From Bosea sp. 124 (GTDB lineage: Bacteria; Pseudomonadota; Alphaproteobacteria; Rhizobiales; Beijerinckiaceae), in assembly GCF_003046175.1 (NCBI RefSeq), contig NZ_PZZM01000001.1, positions 4,233,001-4,297,000 of the forward strand: a stretch of 64,000 nt of DNA, read 5' to 3'. Both the position numbers and the translations under genes were made by a program. Shown one piece after another: positions 24,781 to 34,771 of the stretch. The notes beneath the pieces are model-generated. The model was given only the letters and a program-made list of their open reading frames with translations, was not told the DNA's origin and made no database searches. Numbering within the stretch: the first letter of the stretch is position 1; every line of letters starts with the position of its first letter.

Positions 24781-25045
24781 CGGTCCTTCCTGGCGCCTGA
24801 TGGGCCTGGCCGGCTCGGCCTGGCGGCGTTGCCAACTTCCGTCGCCACGGCTGCCGCTGCACGGGCTGTCGCGCCAGATCAGGTCAGCGGCGGACCGCCC
24901 GCGGATGGCTGAGAGTTCAGGCGCCGCGTGAATGATGCGCCCGACGGGACCGTCCGGCCCAGCAAACCGGCAATTGCCCTGCGACCCGAACCATGCGCTA
25001 AATCTGTGACTGCCAGAAAAATCGCGTCGATCGGGAGGGGTGCGG

Positions 25046-25552
25046 GTGTCAAGCAACGACGGGAAGAGCCATCGACAGCGGGCGTTCGGGCCGCTCGTCG
25101 TTGTCGGCATCGGCATGGCGCTCGCCGGCTGCCTCTCCAGCGGCGACGACGAGCGTGCCTCCCCGTCGCAGGTGGTCTCCGCCTCGATCACGGCCCCGAG
25201 TCATATCGGCGTCGAGAAACTGGTCGGCCGCTGGGGCATAGCGTCCTTCCATACCGAGAAGGACCGCAAGCGCACCGAGGCCCAGGCTCGGGCGAGCTGC
25301 AGCCAGCCCTATGTCATCACCAAGGGACCCGATGACGGCGTCATGATGCATGTCGCCGACGATGCCAAGCTCTACGAGTTGCGGCTCAAGGCCGGGCCCG
25401 GCGGCCGCACCTTCCTCGGCTTCGAGGCGCCGGCCGGCGACCCGCAGGATCGCGAGATTCTCTCGGCGACGGATGCCATGCTGGTGATGCGCTTCGTCGA
25501 TCCTGATGCCCATCGCCGCTATGGCACCTTCATCTATGTGCGCTGCCGCTGA
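25046..25552 (+). CDS. Hypothetical lipoprotein
   Basis: A 168-residue protein with a lipoprotein signal: basic start, VVVGIGMALAGC (lipobox LAGC, Cys at about residue 28) and a Ser/Asp-rich linker. The mature part (about 50-168) looks like one small beta domain (LVGRWGIASFHTE ... FIYVRCR) with two Cys. I choose GTG 25046, since the GGGAGG site leaves too short a spacing for GTG 25040. It is followed after 15 bp by an L,D-transpeptidase gene, so both may act in the envelope. No family recognised. Confidence 0.7.
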   Translation: MSSNDGKSHRQRAFGPLVVVGIGMALAGCLSSGDDERASPSQVVSASITAPSHIGVEKLVGRWGIASFHTEKDRKRTEAQARASCSQPYVITKGPDDGVMMHVADDAKLYELRLKAGPGGRTFLGFEAPAGDPQDREILSATDAMLVMRFVDPDAHRRYGTFIYVRCR

Positions 25553-25567
25553 GCGGGGAGGACGGAT

Positions 25568-26203
25568 ATGACATCCTGGACGACAGCCCGGGCTCGGGCC
25601 GGACTTGCCGCGGCGGCGCTTGCCGCCTGCCTGTCCATGCCGCAGATGGCTCTCTCCCAGCCGCGGCCGCCTGCCGGCATGCAGGAAACCATGGATATCG
25701 GCGACGAGCCCGGCCGCGTATCGACCGAAGAGGTCAGCATCACGGAAGGCCCCTACGCCCGCCAGATGGTGCTGTACCGCTCGAGCGAGGCGCCGGGCAC
25801 GGTCATCATTCAATCGTCCGAGCGCTTTCTTTATATCGTGCAGGGCAATGGGCGGGCGTTGCGCTACGGCATCGGCGTCGGCCGCGAGGGCTTCCAGTGG
25901 TCCGGGCTGGTTCAGGTCAGCCGCAAGGCGGAATGGCCCGATTGGCGCCCGCCGCCGGAGATGCTGCAGCGACAGCCCTATCTGCCACGCTTCATGGCCG
26001 GCGGGCCGGGCAATCCGATGGGGGCGAGGGCGCTCTATCTCGGCTCGACGGTCTTCCGCATCCACGGCACCAACCAGCCCGAAACGATCGGCGAGGCGAT
26101 CTCGTCAGGCTGCTTCCGGCTGGCCAATGGCGACATCGCCGATCTTTACGAGCGGGTGCCGCTCGGGACCAAGGTGATCATCCGCCACAAGGCCACGCTG
26201 TAA
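25568..26203 (+). CDS. L,D-transpeptidase (YkuD/ErfK family)
   Basis: A 211-residue periplasmic enzyme that crosslinks peptidoglycan or attaches proteins to it. A signal peptide (AAAALAACLSMPQMALSQ, cleavage around residue 31) is followed by the YkuD domain: RFLYIVQGNGRALRYGIGVG near 80-105 and the catalytic motif HGTNQPETIG...SSGCFRLANGD, with His166 and the nucleophile Cys182. A strong GGGGAGGA ribosome site precedes the ATG. It lies 15 bp after the lipoprotein gene. Confidence 0.92.
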   Translation: MTSWTTARARAGLAAAALAACLSMPQMALSQPRPPAGMQETMDIGDEPGRVSTEEVSITEGPYARQMVLYRSSEAPGTVIIQSSERFLYIVQGNGRALRYGIGVGREGFQWSGLVQVSRKAEWPDWRPPPEMLQRQPYLPRFMAGGPGNPMGARALYLGSTVFRIHGTNQPETIGEAISSGCFRLANGDIADLYERVPLGTKVIIRHKATL

Positions 26204-26246
26204 CGCACGCCGTCGCGCCGGCAGGACATCGAACGGGGGAAAAGCC

Positions 26247-27281
26247 ATGTCGAAGGATTCATCGGTTCGCCAGCGCTGTTTCGGGATCGCCGCCGCTGCG
26301 CTGGCGCTTGCCTGGACGATGCCGGCGGGAGCCGGGACGCTCGAAACCGTCAAGCAGCGGGGTACGCTCGCCTGTGGCGTCAGCGAAGGGCTGAACGGCT
26401 TTTCCGACAAGGATGCGCAGGGCAAGTGGAGCGGGTTCGACGTCGATTTCTGCCGCGCGCTGGCGGCTGCCGTGCTGGGCGACCCGCAGAAGGTCAGTTT
26501 CACGCCGCTCTCGGCGAGCGAGCGTTTCAACGCTCTCAAGGCGGCGAAGGTCGACCTGCTTTCGCGCAACTCGACCTGGACGCTGGGGCGCGAGGCTGAA
26601 CTCGGCCTCGCCTTTGCGGGCATCACCTATCATGACGGGCAGGGCTTCCTGGTGAAGCGTTCGCTCCGTGTCGATGGCGCGCTCGCGCTCGACAAGGCGA
26701 AGATTTGCGTCGAGGCGGGCACGACCTCGCAATTCAACCTCGGCGATTTCTTCCGGGCCAATTCGCTGACCTATGAGGAGAAGGTCTATCCGGGTGCGGC
26801 GGAGGCCTTCGCCGCCTTCGAGTCTGGCCAGTGCGACGTCCTGACCCGCGACCAGTCGGCGCTCTACGGCGAAAGGCTCAGGCTGGCGAAGCCTGCCGAG
26901 GCGATGGTGCTGCCGGATGTGATCTCGAAGGAGCCGCTAGGGCCGGTCGTCCGCAGCGACGATTTCGCCTGGTTCACCGTGGTGAAATGGGTGAATTTCG
27001 CCCTGATCAATGCGGAGGAACTCGGCATTTCCGCGAGCAATATCGAGGAGGCGCTGAAGTCGCAGAAGCCCGATGTGCGTCGCTTCACCGGCGTGGAGGG
27101 GGGCTTCGGCAAGGCGCTGGGGCTCGATCCCGACTGGGCGGTCAAAGCCGTCCGGGCGACGGGCAGCTATGCCGAGATCTATGAACGCAATCTCGGTACG
27201 AGCTCGAAGCTCGCGATTCCGCGCAGCCTGAACCAGCTCTGGAACATGGGGGGCGTGCTCTACGCCCCGCCGCTGCGCTGA
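26247..27281 (+). CDS. Amino acid ABC transporter substrate-binding protein (AapJ-like)
   Basis: A 344-residue periplasmic binding protein with a signal peptide (AAAALALAWTMPAGAG). Family-3 solute-binding signatures are TLACGVSEGLNGFSDKD, GFDVDFCRALAAAVLG and the longer C-terminal lobe typical of AapJ/BztA (general L-amino acids), including YPGAAEAFAAFESGQCDVL. No permease or ATPase gene is adjacent, so it is an orphan binding protein that must use components encoded elsewhere. 43 bp follow the transpeptidase gene. Confidence 0.9.
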   Translation: MSKDSSVRQRCFGIAAAALALAWTMPAGAGTLETVKQRGTLACGVSEGLNGFSDKDAQGKWSGFDVDFCRALAAAVLGDPQKVSFTPLSASERFNALKAAKVDLLSRNSTWTLGREAELGLAFAGITYHDGQGFLVKRSLRVDGALALDKAKICVEAGTTSQFNLGDFFRANSLTYEEKVYPGAAEAFAAFESGQCDVLTRDQSALYGERLRLAKPAEAMVLPDVISKEPLGPVVRSDDFAWFTVVKWVNFALINAEELGISASNIEEALKSQKPDVRRFTGVEGGFGKALGLDPDWAVKAVRATGSYAEIYERNLGTSSKLAIPRSLNQLWNMGGVLYAPPLR

Positions 27282-27289
27282 GCCCATAA

Positions 27290-27329
27290 CGAAGAACCGG
27301 AAGGCGGAGCGAAGAACCGGAACGCAGAG
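27290..27329 (+). repeat. Imperfect tandem 20-bp repeat
   Basis: Two units beginning CGAAGAACCGGAA at 27290 and 27310 (20-bp period, the last 7 bp differing slightly) lie in the 74-bp gap between two converging genes. Confidence 0.6.
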
Positions 27330-27355
27330 GGCCTCGCGGCGCGACCGCATGCGGC

Positions 27356-28081
27356 TCAGGCGCGGCCGGGTGCCTCGCCTTCCGTCGTAAAGCGCCGGTA
27401 TAGCGCATTGGCGCGGTTGAGATGGTCCGACATTGCGCGGGCGGCCTCGTCCGCATCCTCCGCGGCGATGGCGTCGTAGATGCGCTGGTGCTCCTGCAGT
27501 GTGAGCCGCTCGGCGCCCGGTGCCCGCACCAGCGTGTGATAATAGGCGCCGAGCCAGGCCAGCATCGCTTCGACGGCGGCCGGGAAGACGGGGTTGCCGC
27601 TCATCACCGCGATCTGGCGATGGAAGGCGATGTCGCGCGCGAGGAAGTCGGCGAGACTGGCTTGTCGATGCTCGTCGAGCCGCTGGCGCAGCACGGCGAG
27701 CCCGGCGGCGTCGGCCCGTTGCGCCGCGAGCCTCGCGACGCCGGCCTCGAGCAGGACACGTGCTTCCTTGAGGTGATCGAGCGTGCGCGGCTCGACGCTG
27801 AGGAGATAGCGCGCGGCGTCGGCCATCTGCCCGACCAGCGTCTCCGCCGTCGGCAGCAGCACGCGAGCGCGCTCGCCATGGCTGATGCTGACGAGGCCCG
27901 AGCGCTCCAGTTGCTGCAGCGCCTCGCGGATGGAGGGCCGGCCGACGCCATAGGCGTCCATCAGGTCGCGTTCGGAGGGCAATTGCTGGCCGGGGGCGAA
28001 TTCACCGGCATGGATGCGGGCCATCAGACGGTCGAGCACCTCCTGATGCAGCTTGCGGCGCGGGATCGGTTCTGGGGTCAT
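27356..28081 (-). CDS. GntR/FadR family (FCD domain) transcriptional regulator
   Basis: A 241-residue regulator. The N-terminal winged helix carries PSERDLMDAYGVGRPSIREALQQLERSGLV (about residues 39-68), and the C-terminal FCD all-helical effector domain (about 90-230) holds metal-site residues such as DIAFHRQIAVMSGN and the final AARAMSDHL helix. Resemblance is to the NanR/FadR group. It is divergent from an oxidoreductase gene, with GGTATG-type repeats between them, so it likely controls that gene and itself. Confidence 0.9.
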   Translation of the reverse strand: MTPEPIPRRKLHQEVLDRLMARIHAGEFAPGQQLPSERDLMDAYGVGRPSIREALQQLERSGLVSISHGERARVLLPTAETLVGQMADAARYLLSVEPRTLDHLKEARVLLEAGVARLAAQRADAAGLAVLRQRLDEHRQASLADFLARDIAFHRQIAVMSGNPVFPAAVEAMLAWLGAYYHTLVRAPGAERLTLQEHQRIYDAIAAEDADEAARAMSDHLNRANALYRRFTTEGEAPGRA

Positions 28082-28204
28082 GGCACTTGGGTCATCGCTC
28101 TGCTGGCTCGCGCGCTTGGACTGTCACGGCGCCTCCAGCCAGTAATGCCGCGACGCGCTGACCCGTGCCACGGCTGCTCCCATTCGCTCGAACTCATGAG
28201 GTCG

Positions 28205-28260
28205 TCATACCAGATTGACAGCATGAAAAACGCATGTGATCAACTCATCATACCAGTTTG
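28205..28260. promoter_or_regulatory. Direct repeats TCATACCAG in the gntR-oxidoreductase divergent region
   Basis: TCATACCAGATTG (28205-28217) and TCATACCAGTTTG (28248-28260), 43 bp apart (12 of 13 identical), are in the 197-bp divergent region. The reverse complement contains GGTATG, similar to the GGTATA units bound by NanR-type FadR-family regulators. The second copy ends 18 bp before the oxidoreductase start. Confidence 0.6.
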
Positions 28261-28278
28261 CGCTTAGGGAGATACAAC

Positions 28279-29106
28279 ATGACGGTGGTCGCCCTGTTCG
28301 GTGCCGGCGGGAAGATGGGCATGCGGCTCGGCCGCAACCTCGCCGCCTCACGCTTCACCACGCGCCATGTCGAGGTGAGCCCGGCGGGGCAGGAGCGGGT
28401 GCGCGAAGCCTTTGGCGTCGGCTGCATCGAGGCCGACGCCGCGATCCAGGGGGCCGAGGTCGTCGTGCTGGCCGTGCCAGATACGCATGTCGGGGCCGTG
28501 GCGACGACGCTGCTGCCGAAGCTCGCCGCAGGCACGATCGTCATCATTCTGGATGCCGCGGCGCCTCATGCCGGCCATCTGCCGGCGCGGGCCGACATCA
28601 CCTATTTCGTGACGCATCCCTGCCATCCGCCAATCTTCAACGACGAGACCGACCCGGCCGCCAAGGCCGACCATTTCGGCGGCATCGCCGCCAAGCAGCA
28701 CATCGTCAACGCGCTGATGCAGGGCCCGGAGGCGCATTATGCGCTGGGCGAGGAGGTCGCGCGGGCGATCTGGGCGCCGGTGATGCGGTCTCATCGCGTC
28801 ACGGTCGAGCAGATGGCGATCCTCGAACCCGGCCTGTCGGAGACGGTCTGCGCGACGCTGCTCGATGCGATGCGCGAGGCGATGGAAGAGGCGATCGCGC
28901 GCGGCGTGCCGCGCGAAGCGGCGCGCGACTTTCTGCTCGGCCATATGAACATCCTCGCCGCCGTGACCTTCGAGCAGGTCCAGGGCGTGTTCTCGGACGC
29001 CTGCAACAAGGCGATCGTCTTCGGCAAGGAGACGATCCTGAAGCCGGACTGGAAGCGGCTGTTCGAGCCCGACGAGATTGCCGCCAGCGTGCGCCGCATC
29101 ACCTGA
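28279..29106 (+). CDS. NAD(P)-binding PGDH_C family oxidoreductase, ApnO-like
   Basis: A 275-residue protein. Rossmann fold at the N-terminus ([17 protein letters not shown], residues 5-21, GxGxxG-like), then [14 protein letters not shown], and the phosphogluconate-dehydrogenase C-terminal domain (PGDH_C) in the second half, with [11 protein letters not shown] near residue 115 and [14 protein letters not shown] near 222. Characterised members include D-apionate oxidoisomerase (ApnO), but the family is broader, so this substrate is unproven. A GGGAG site precedes ATG 28279. It is divergent from a GntR regulator. The copA promoter begins 22 bp after its stop. Confidence 0.78.
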   Translation: MTVVALFGAGGKMGMRLGRNLAASRFTTRHVEVSPAGQERVREAFGVGCIEADAAIQGAEVVVLAVPDTHVGAVATTLLPKLAAGTIVIILDAAAPHAGHLPARADITYFVTHPCHPPIFNDETDPAAKADHFGGIAAKQHIVNALMQGPEAHYALGEEVARAIWAPVMRSHRVTVEQMAILEPGLSETVCATLLDAMREAMEEAIARGVPREAARDFLLGHMNILAAVTFEQVQGVFSDACNKAIVFGKETILKPDWKRLFEPDEIAASVRRIT

Positions 29107-29127
29107 GATCGCCGGCTTCTTTGCCTC

Positions 29128-29158
29128 TTGACCTTCCCATGATGGGAAGCCCCATCTT
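29128..29158 (+). promoter_or_regulatory. CueR/HmrR-type copper-responsive promoter of copA
   Basis: -35 TTGACC (29128-29133) and -10 CATCTT (29153-29158) are separated by 19 bp, the stretched spacing used by MerR-family activators. The spacer holds a perfect inverted repeat CTTCCCAT, g, ATGGGAAG (29133-29149), close to the ACCTTCC/GGAAGG operator of CueR/HmrR. It lies directly before the copper ATPase gene. Confidence 0.88.
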
Positions 29159-29204
29159 GCCTCGCTGCATGAGCGTGGACGCGGGCACGGGGTTTGAAGG
29201 CGAG

Positions 29205-31763
<2,559 letters not shown>

Positions 31764-31775
<12 letters not shown>

Positions 31776-31794
31776 TCGCTAGAGGGATTATGGT
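31764..31794 (+). promoter_or_regulatory. MerR-family (CadR/ZntR/PbrR-type) promoter of the second P-type ATPase
   Basis: -35 TTGAAC (31764-31769) and -10 TATGGT (31789-31794) are 19 bp apart, with a perfect inverted repeat CCTCTAG, TCG, CTAGAGG (31769-31775 and 31779-31785) in the spacer. This layout is typical of Cd/Zn/Pb-sensing MerR proteins. It overlaps the copA stop codon (31773-31775). Confidence 0.8.
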
Positions 31795-31829
31795 CCTGCC
31801 CGGTTCACGATTCACAGTGCCGGTGCAGC

Positions 31830-34145
31830 ATGACCAAGTCCGACGATCACGGTTCCCATCACCCCCACGCTCAGGGTGCATCCTGCTGCGGCGGCCACGA
31901 GCACGCCCACGCCGCACAGCCTGCGGTCGCGGCAGTGATGGCGCATGAGCATGGACCCGCCTGTGACCATGGTTATGGCAAGCACGATACCGCTTTCGCG
32001 GCATCGACGGCCGATGCCACGCTCTGGCGCGTTACGGGCATGGATTGCGGCAATTGCGCCAACACGATCCGCACCGCGCTGGAGCGTCTGCCCGGCGTGT
32101 CGGATATCCGGATTTCGATCACGAAGGAGACACTGGCTCTCGTCCTCGACGAGCGATTGACGGCAGCCTCGACCATCGAGAGCCAGATTGGAAAGCTCGG
32201 CTACAGCCCGAGCCGTCTCGACGTCTCGCAGCCAGCCCTGTCGCCGGCCGTGCGCGAGGCGCCTGTCGCGTGGTGGCGCCAGGCCAAAGGCCGTCTCGCG
32301 ATTATCTCGGGCGGGCTGGTCGCTTTGGCCTATCTGGCAGGCCTCGTCGCACCTCGCTGGCATGATCCCCTGTTCATCGCCGCCAGCCTGATTGCGGCTG
32401 CGCCGGTGGCACGGCGGGCCTTCGCCTCGGCGCGGGCGGGGGCGCCTTTCACGATCGAGATGCTGATGACGATCGCCGTGATCGGCGCGCTGTTCATCGG
32501 TGCGGCCGAGGAGGCTGCGATCGTCGTCTTCCTGTTCTGCGTCGGCGAGGTGCTGGAGGGCGTCGCGGCCAGCCGGGCGCGTTCGGGGATCCGGGCGCTC
32601 GGCGATCTCGTGCCGCAGATCGCTTTGCTGGAGGTGGATGGCCGGATCGCGGAGGTGTCGGCCGCGACGCTCGCCATCGGCCAGGTCGTCTTGGTGCGGC
32701 CCGGAGACCGCATTCCCGCCGACGGCACGGTGATCGAGGGGCTGTCCAGCGTCGACGAGGCCTCGATCACCGGCGAATCCGTGCCGCGCCGGAAGGTACC
32801 GGGCTCGGATGTCTTCGCCGGCACGATCAATCACGATGCGGCGCTGAAGCTGCGCGTCGGGCGCGCGGCGCAAGACAACATGATCGCCCGCATCGTCGCG
32901 CTGGTCGAGGAGGCGCAGGATGCCAAGGCGCCGACCGAGCGCTTCATCGACCGCTTCTCGCGGCTCTACATGCCGTTCATCGTCGGCCTGTCGGCTCTGG
33001 TCGCGGTCCTGCCGCCGCTGTTGGCCGGCGGCGACTGGGGGCAGTGGATCTATCGCGGGCTGGCGCTGCTGCTGATCGGCTGTCCCTGCGCGCTGGTGAT
33101 CTCGGTGCCGGCCGCCATCGCCTCCAGCCTCGCTGCGGCGGCGCGGCGGGGCCTGCTGATCAAGGGCGGTGCCGTGATGGAAAGCCTCGCGGCGATCCAG
33201 GCGGTTGCCTTCGACAAGACCGGAACGCTGACGCTCGGCACGCCGGCGGTCACCGATGTCCTGGCCCTGGTCGGCAATGAGAGCGAGATCCTCGCCATGG
33301 CCGCGGCGGTCGAGCGCCGGTCGAGCCATCCGCTGGCGGCGGCCATCGTCGCCCGCGCCGATGCAGATGGTCTCGCGGAGATCGAAGCGCTCGATGTCGC
33401 GGCGGTGCCCGGCAAGGGCATGGCCGGCACGGTCGAGGGCTTGGCAGTCTTTGTCGGCGCGCCCCGTCATGCTCTCGACTGGGCGCCGTTGTCGGACGAT
33501 GCGGCTGGCGCCATCGCGCGGCTGGAGGGCGAGGGCAAGACCGTCGTCGTGGTCGTCAGCGCTGCGCAGGCCATCGGCATCGTCGCCCTGCTCGACGAGC
33601 CTCGTCCGGACTCGGCTGCAGCCATCGCTGAATTGAAGGCGCTCGGCATCCGGCCGATCATGCTGACCGGTGACAACAGGCGCGCCGGGGCCGCGATCGG
33701 CGAGGCGCTTGGGATCGAGACCAAGGCCGAGATGCTGCCTTCCGACAAGGCGCAGACGATCAGGGCGATGGCCGAGACCGTGCGGATCGCGATGGTCGGC
33801 GACGGCATCAACGATGCGCCGGCGCTGGCCAGCGCGCATGTCGGCATCGCCATGGGCTCGGGCACCCGCGTCGCACTGGAGGCGGCCGACGCGGCTCTGC
33901 TGCACAACCGCGTCGCAGATGTCGCGGCGCTGATCCGGCTGGCGCGGGCGACAATGGCGAATATCCGCCAGAACATCGCCATCGCGCTCGGGTTGAAGGG
34001 GCTGTTCCTCGTCACCACGGTCATCGGTGCGACCGGGCTCTGGGTCGCGATCCTGGCCGATACGGGCGGGACCGTCCTGGTGACGCTGAACGCGCTGCGG
34101 CTGCTCGGTTATTTCAGCGGAGAGCGGGCGTCGCGCGGCACCTGA
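31830..34145 (+). CDS. cadA: Zn/Cd/Pb-exporting P-type ATPase (P1B-2, CadA/ZntA-like)
   Basis: A 771-residue metal pump. The N-terminal 55 residues are very His-rich (GSHHPHAQG, HEHAHA, AHEHGPACDHGYGKH) with a CC pair, likely metal-buffering. A single heavy-metal domain follows (GMDCGNCANT, Cys73/Cys76). Intramembrane CPC (GCPCALVISVP), phosphorylation site DKTGTLTLG, and hinge [12 protein letters not shown] are intact. The last helix reads ADTGGTVLVTLNALRL, containing the Asp expected for P1B-2 pumps (Zn, Cd, Pb). It is preceded by a CadR-type promoter. The metal is inferred from these marks; cadA and zntA are both reasonable names. Confidence 0.9.
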   Translation: MTKSDDHGSHHPHAQGASCCGGHEHAHAAQPAVAAVMAHEHGPACDHGYGKHDTAFAASTADATLWRVTGMDCGNCANTIRTALERLPGVSDIRISITKETLALVLDERLTAASTIESQIGKLGYSPSRLDVSQPALSPAVREAPVAWWRQAKGRLAIISGGLVALAYLAGLVAPRWHDPLFIAASLIAAAPVARRAFASARAGAPFTIEMLMTIAVIGALFIGAAEEAAIVVFLFCVGEVLEGVAASRARSGIRALGDLVPQIALLEVDGRIAEVSAATLAIGQVVLVRPGDRIPADGTVIEGLSSVDEASITGESVPRRKVPGSDVFAGTINHDAALKLRVGRAAQDNMIARIVALVEEAQDAKAPTERFIDRFSRLYMPFIVGLSALVAVLPPLLAGGDWGQWIYRGLALLLIGCPCALVISVPAAIASSLAAAARRGLLIKGGAVMESLAAIQAVAFDKTGTLTLGTPAVTDVLALVGNESEILAMAAAVERRSSHPLAAAIVARADADGLAEIEALDVAAVPGKGMAGTVEGLAVFVGAPRHALDWAPLSDDAAGAIARLEGEGKTVVVVVSAAQAIGIVALLDEPRPDSAAAIAELKALGIRPIMLTGDNRRAGAAIGEALGIETKAEMLPSDKAQTIRAMAETVRIAMVGDGINDAPALASAHVGIAMGSGTRVALEAADAALLHNRVADVAALIRLARATMANIRQNIAIALGLKGLFLVTTVIGATGLWVAILADTGGTVLVTLNALRLLGYFSGERASRGT

Positions 34146-34217
34146 TGCACGAAACTCGGACGCCCCTGCGCGGGACGGGTTGACTTCCGTCGGCGGCTGG
34201 GGAATTTCGGAGGCAGC

Positions 34218-34291
34218 GCGGGTGTAGCTCAATGGTAGAGCAGCAGCCTTCCAAGCTGAATACCAGGGTTCGATTCCCTGTACCCGCTCCA
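34218..34291 (+). tRNA. tRNA-Gly (anticodon TCC)
   Basis: Acceptor GCGGGTG pairs with TACCCGC (with the usual G-T), D-arm GTAGCTCAATGGTAGAGC, anticodon loop CTTCCAA giving TCC (Gly), T-arm GGGTTCGATTCCC, encoded CCA at 34289-34291. A TTGACT hexamer at 34180 may be part of its promoter. Confidence 0.95.
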
Positions 34292-34380
34292 CCCCCTTTC
34301 GATCAGCCGCGCCGAGCGCGGCCTTGCGGCAGGCGTCCGCGCTGTTACGGTGTCCGTGGCAGCAAAGAGCGGATGAGCGG

Positions 34381-34755
34381 ATGCTTCGGGCGATCGCGAT
34401 CCTGTCCCTGATCGGCTTCGGCAGTGCCGCCGAGGCGCGCGAACTCGCGGGACGCTTCGGCTATCTCGGCGAATGGGATGTCACGGCGACGCTCTCCGAG
34501 GCGCCGGTGGCGCGGTTCTTCGCGTCCGAATTCTCCGGCGCGTTGCGCATGAAGCACAACGCCGTCTGCGGGCCGGGCGAGACACCGGAAAAATCCGGCC
34601 ATATCCGGATGAGCGTGCGCGGCAATCGCTATTCCGCGCAGATGACGCTGGCTGGCGCCTCCTGCTCGTTCTCGGGCACCTTGTCGGAAACGGCGCACAG
34701 CTTCGTCCGTTGCGGCGGCGAGGGCCAGATTCCGTTGCGGCTCTGGTTCAAATAG
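34381..34755 (+). CDS. Small secreted hypothetical protein
   Basis: 124 residues. A signal peptide (AIAILSLIGFGSAAEA, cleavage near residue 20) precedes a mature domain of about 100 residues that reads as beta strands: FGYLGEWDVTATL, SGALRMKHNAVCG, GHIRMSVRGNRYSAQMTL, with three Cys. No family recognised. Its stop is 16 bp from the end of the converging pseudo-caspase gene. Confidence 0.6.
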   Translation: MLRAIAILSLIGFGSAAEARELAGRFGYLGEWDVTATLSEAPVARFFASEFSGALRMKHNAVCGPGETPEKSGHIRMSVRGNRYSAQMTLAGASCSFSGTLSETAHSFVRCGGEGQIPLRLWFK

Positions 34756-34771
34756 CCGGCCCGGTCTGCGA

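Noticed and set aside
28236..29204. Upstream extension of the copA frame
   Set aside because: The frame is open through the oxidoreductase gene, but the sequence there is Arg/Gly-rich shadow, and the CueR-type promoter puts transcription start after it.
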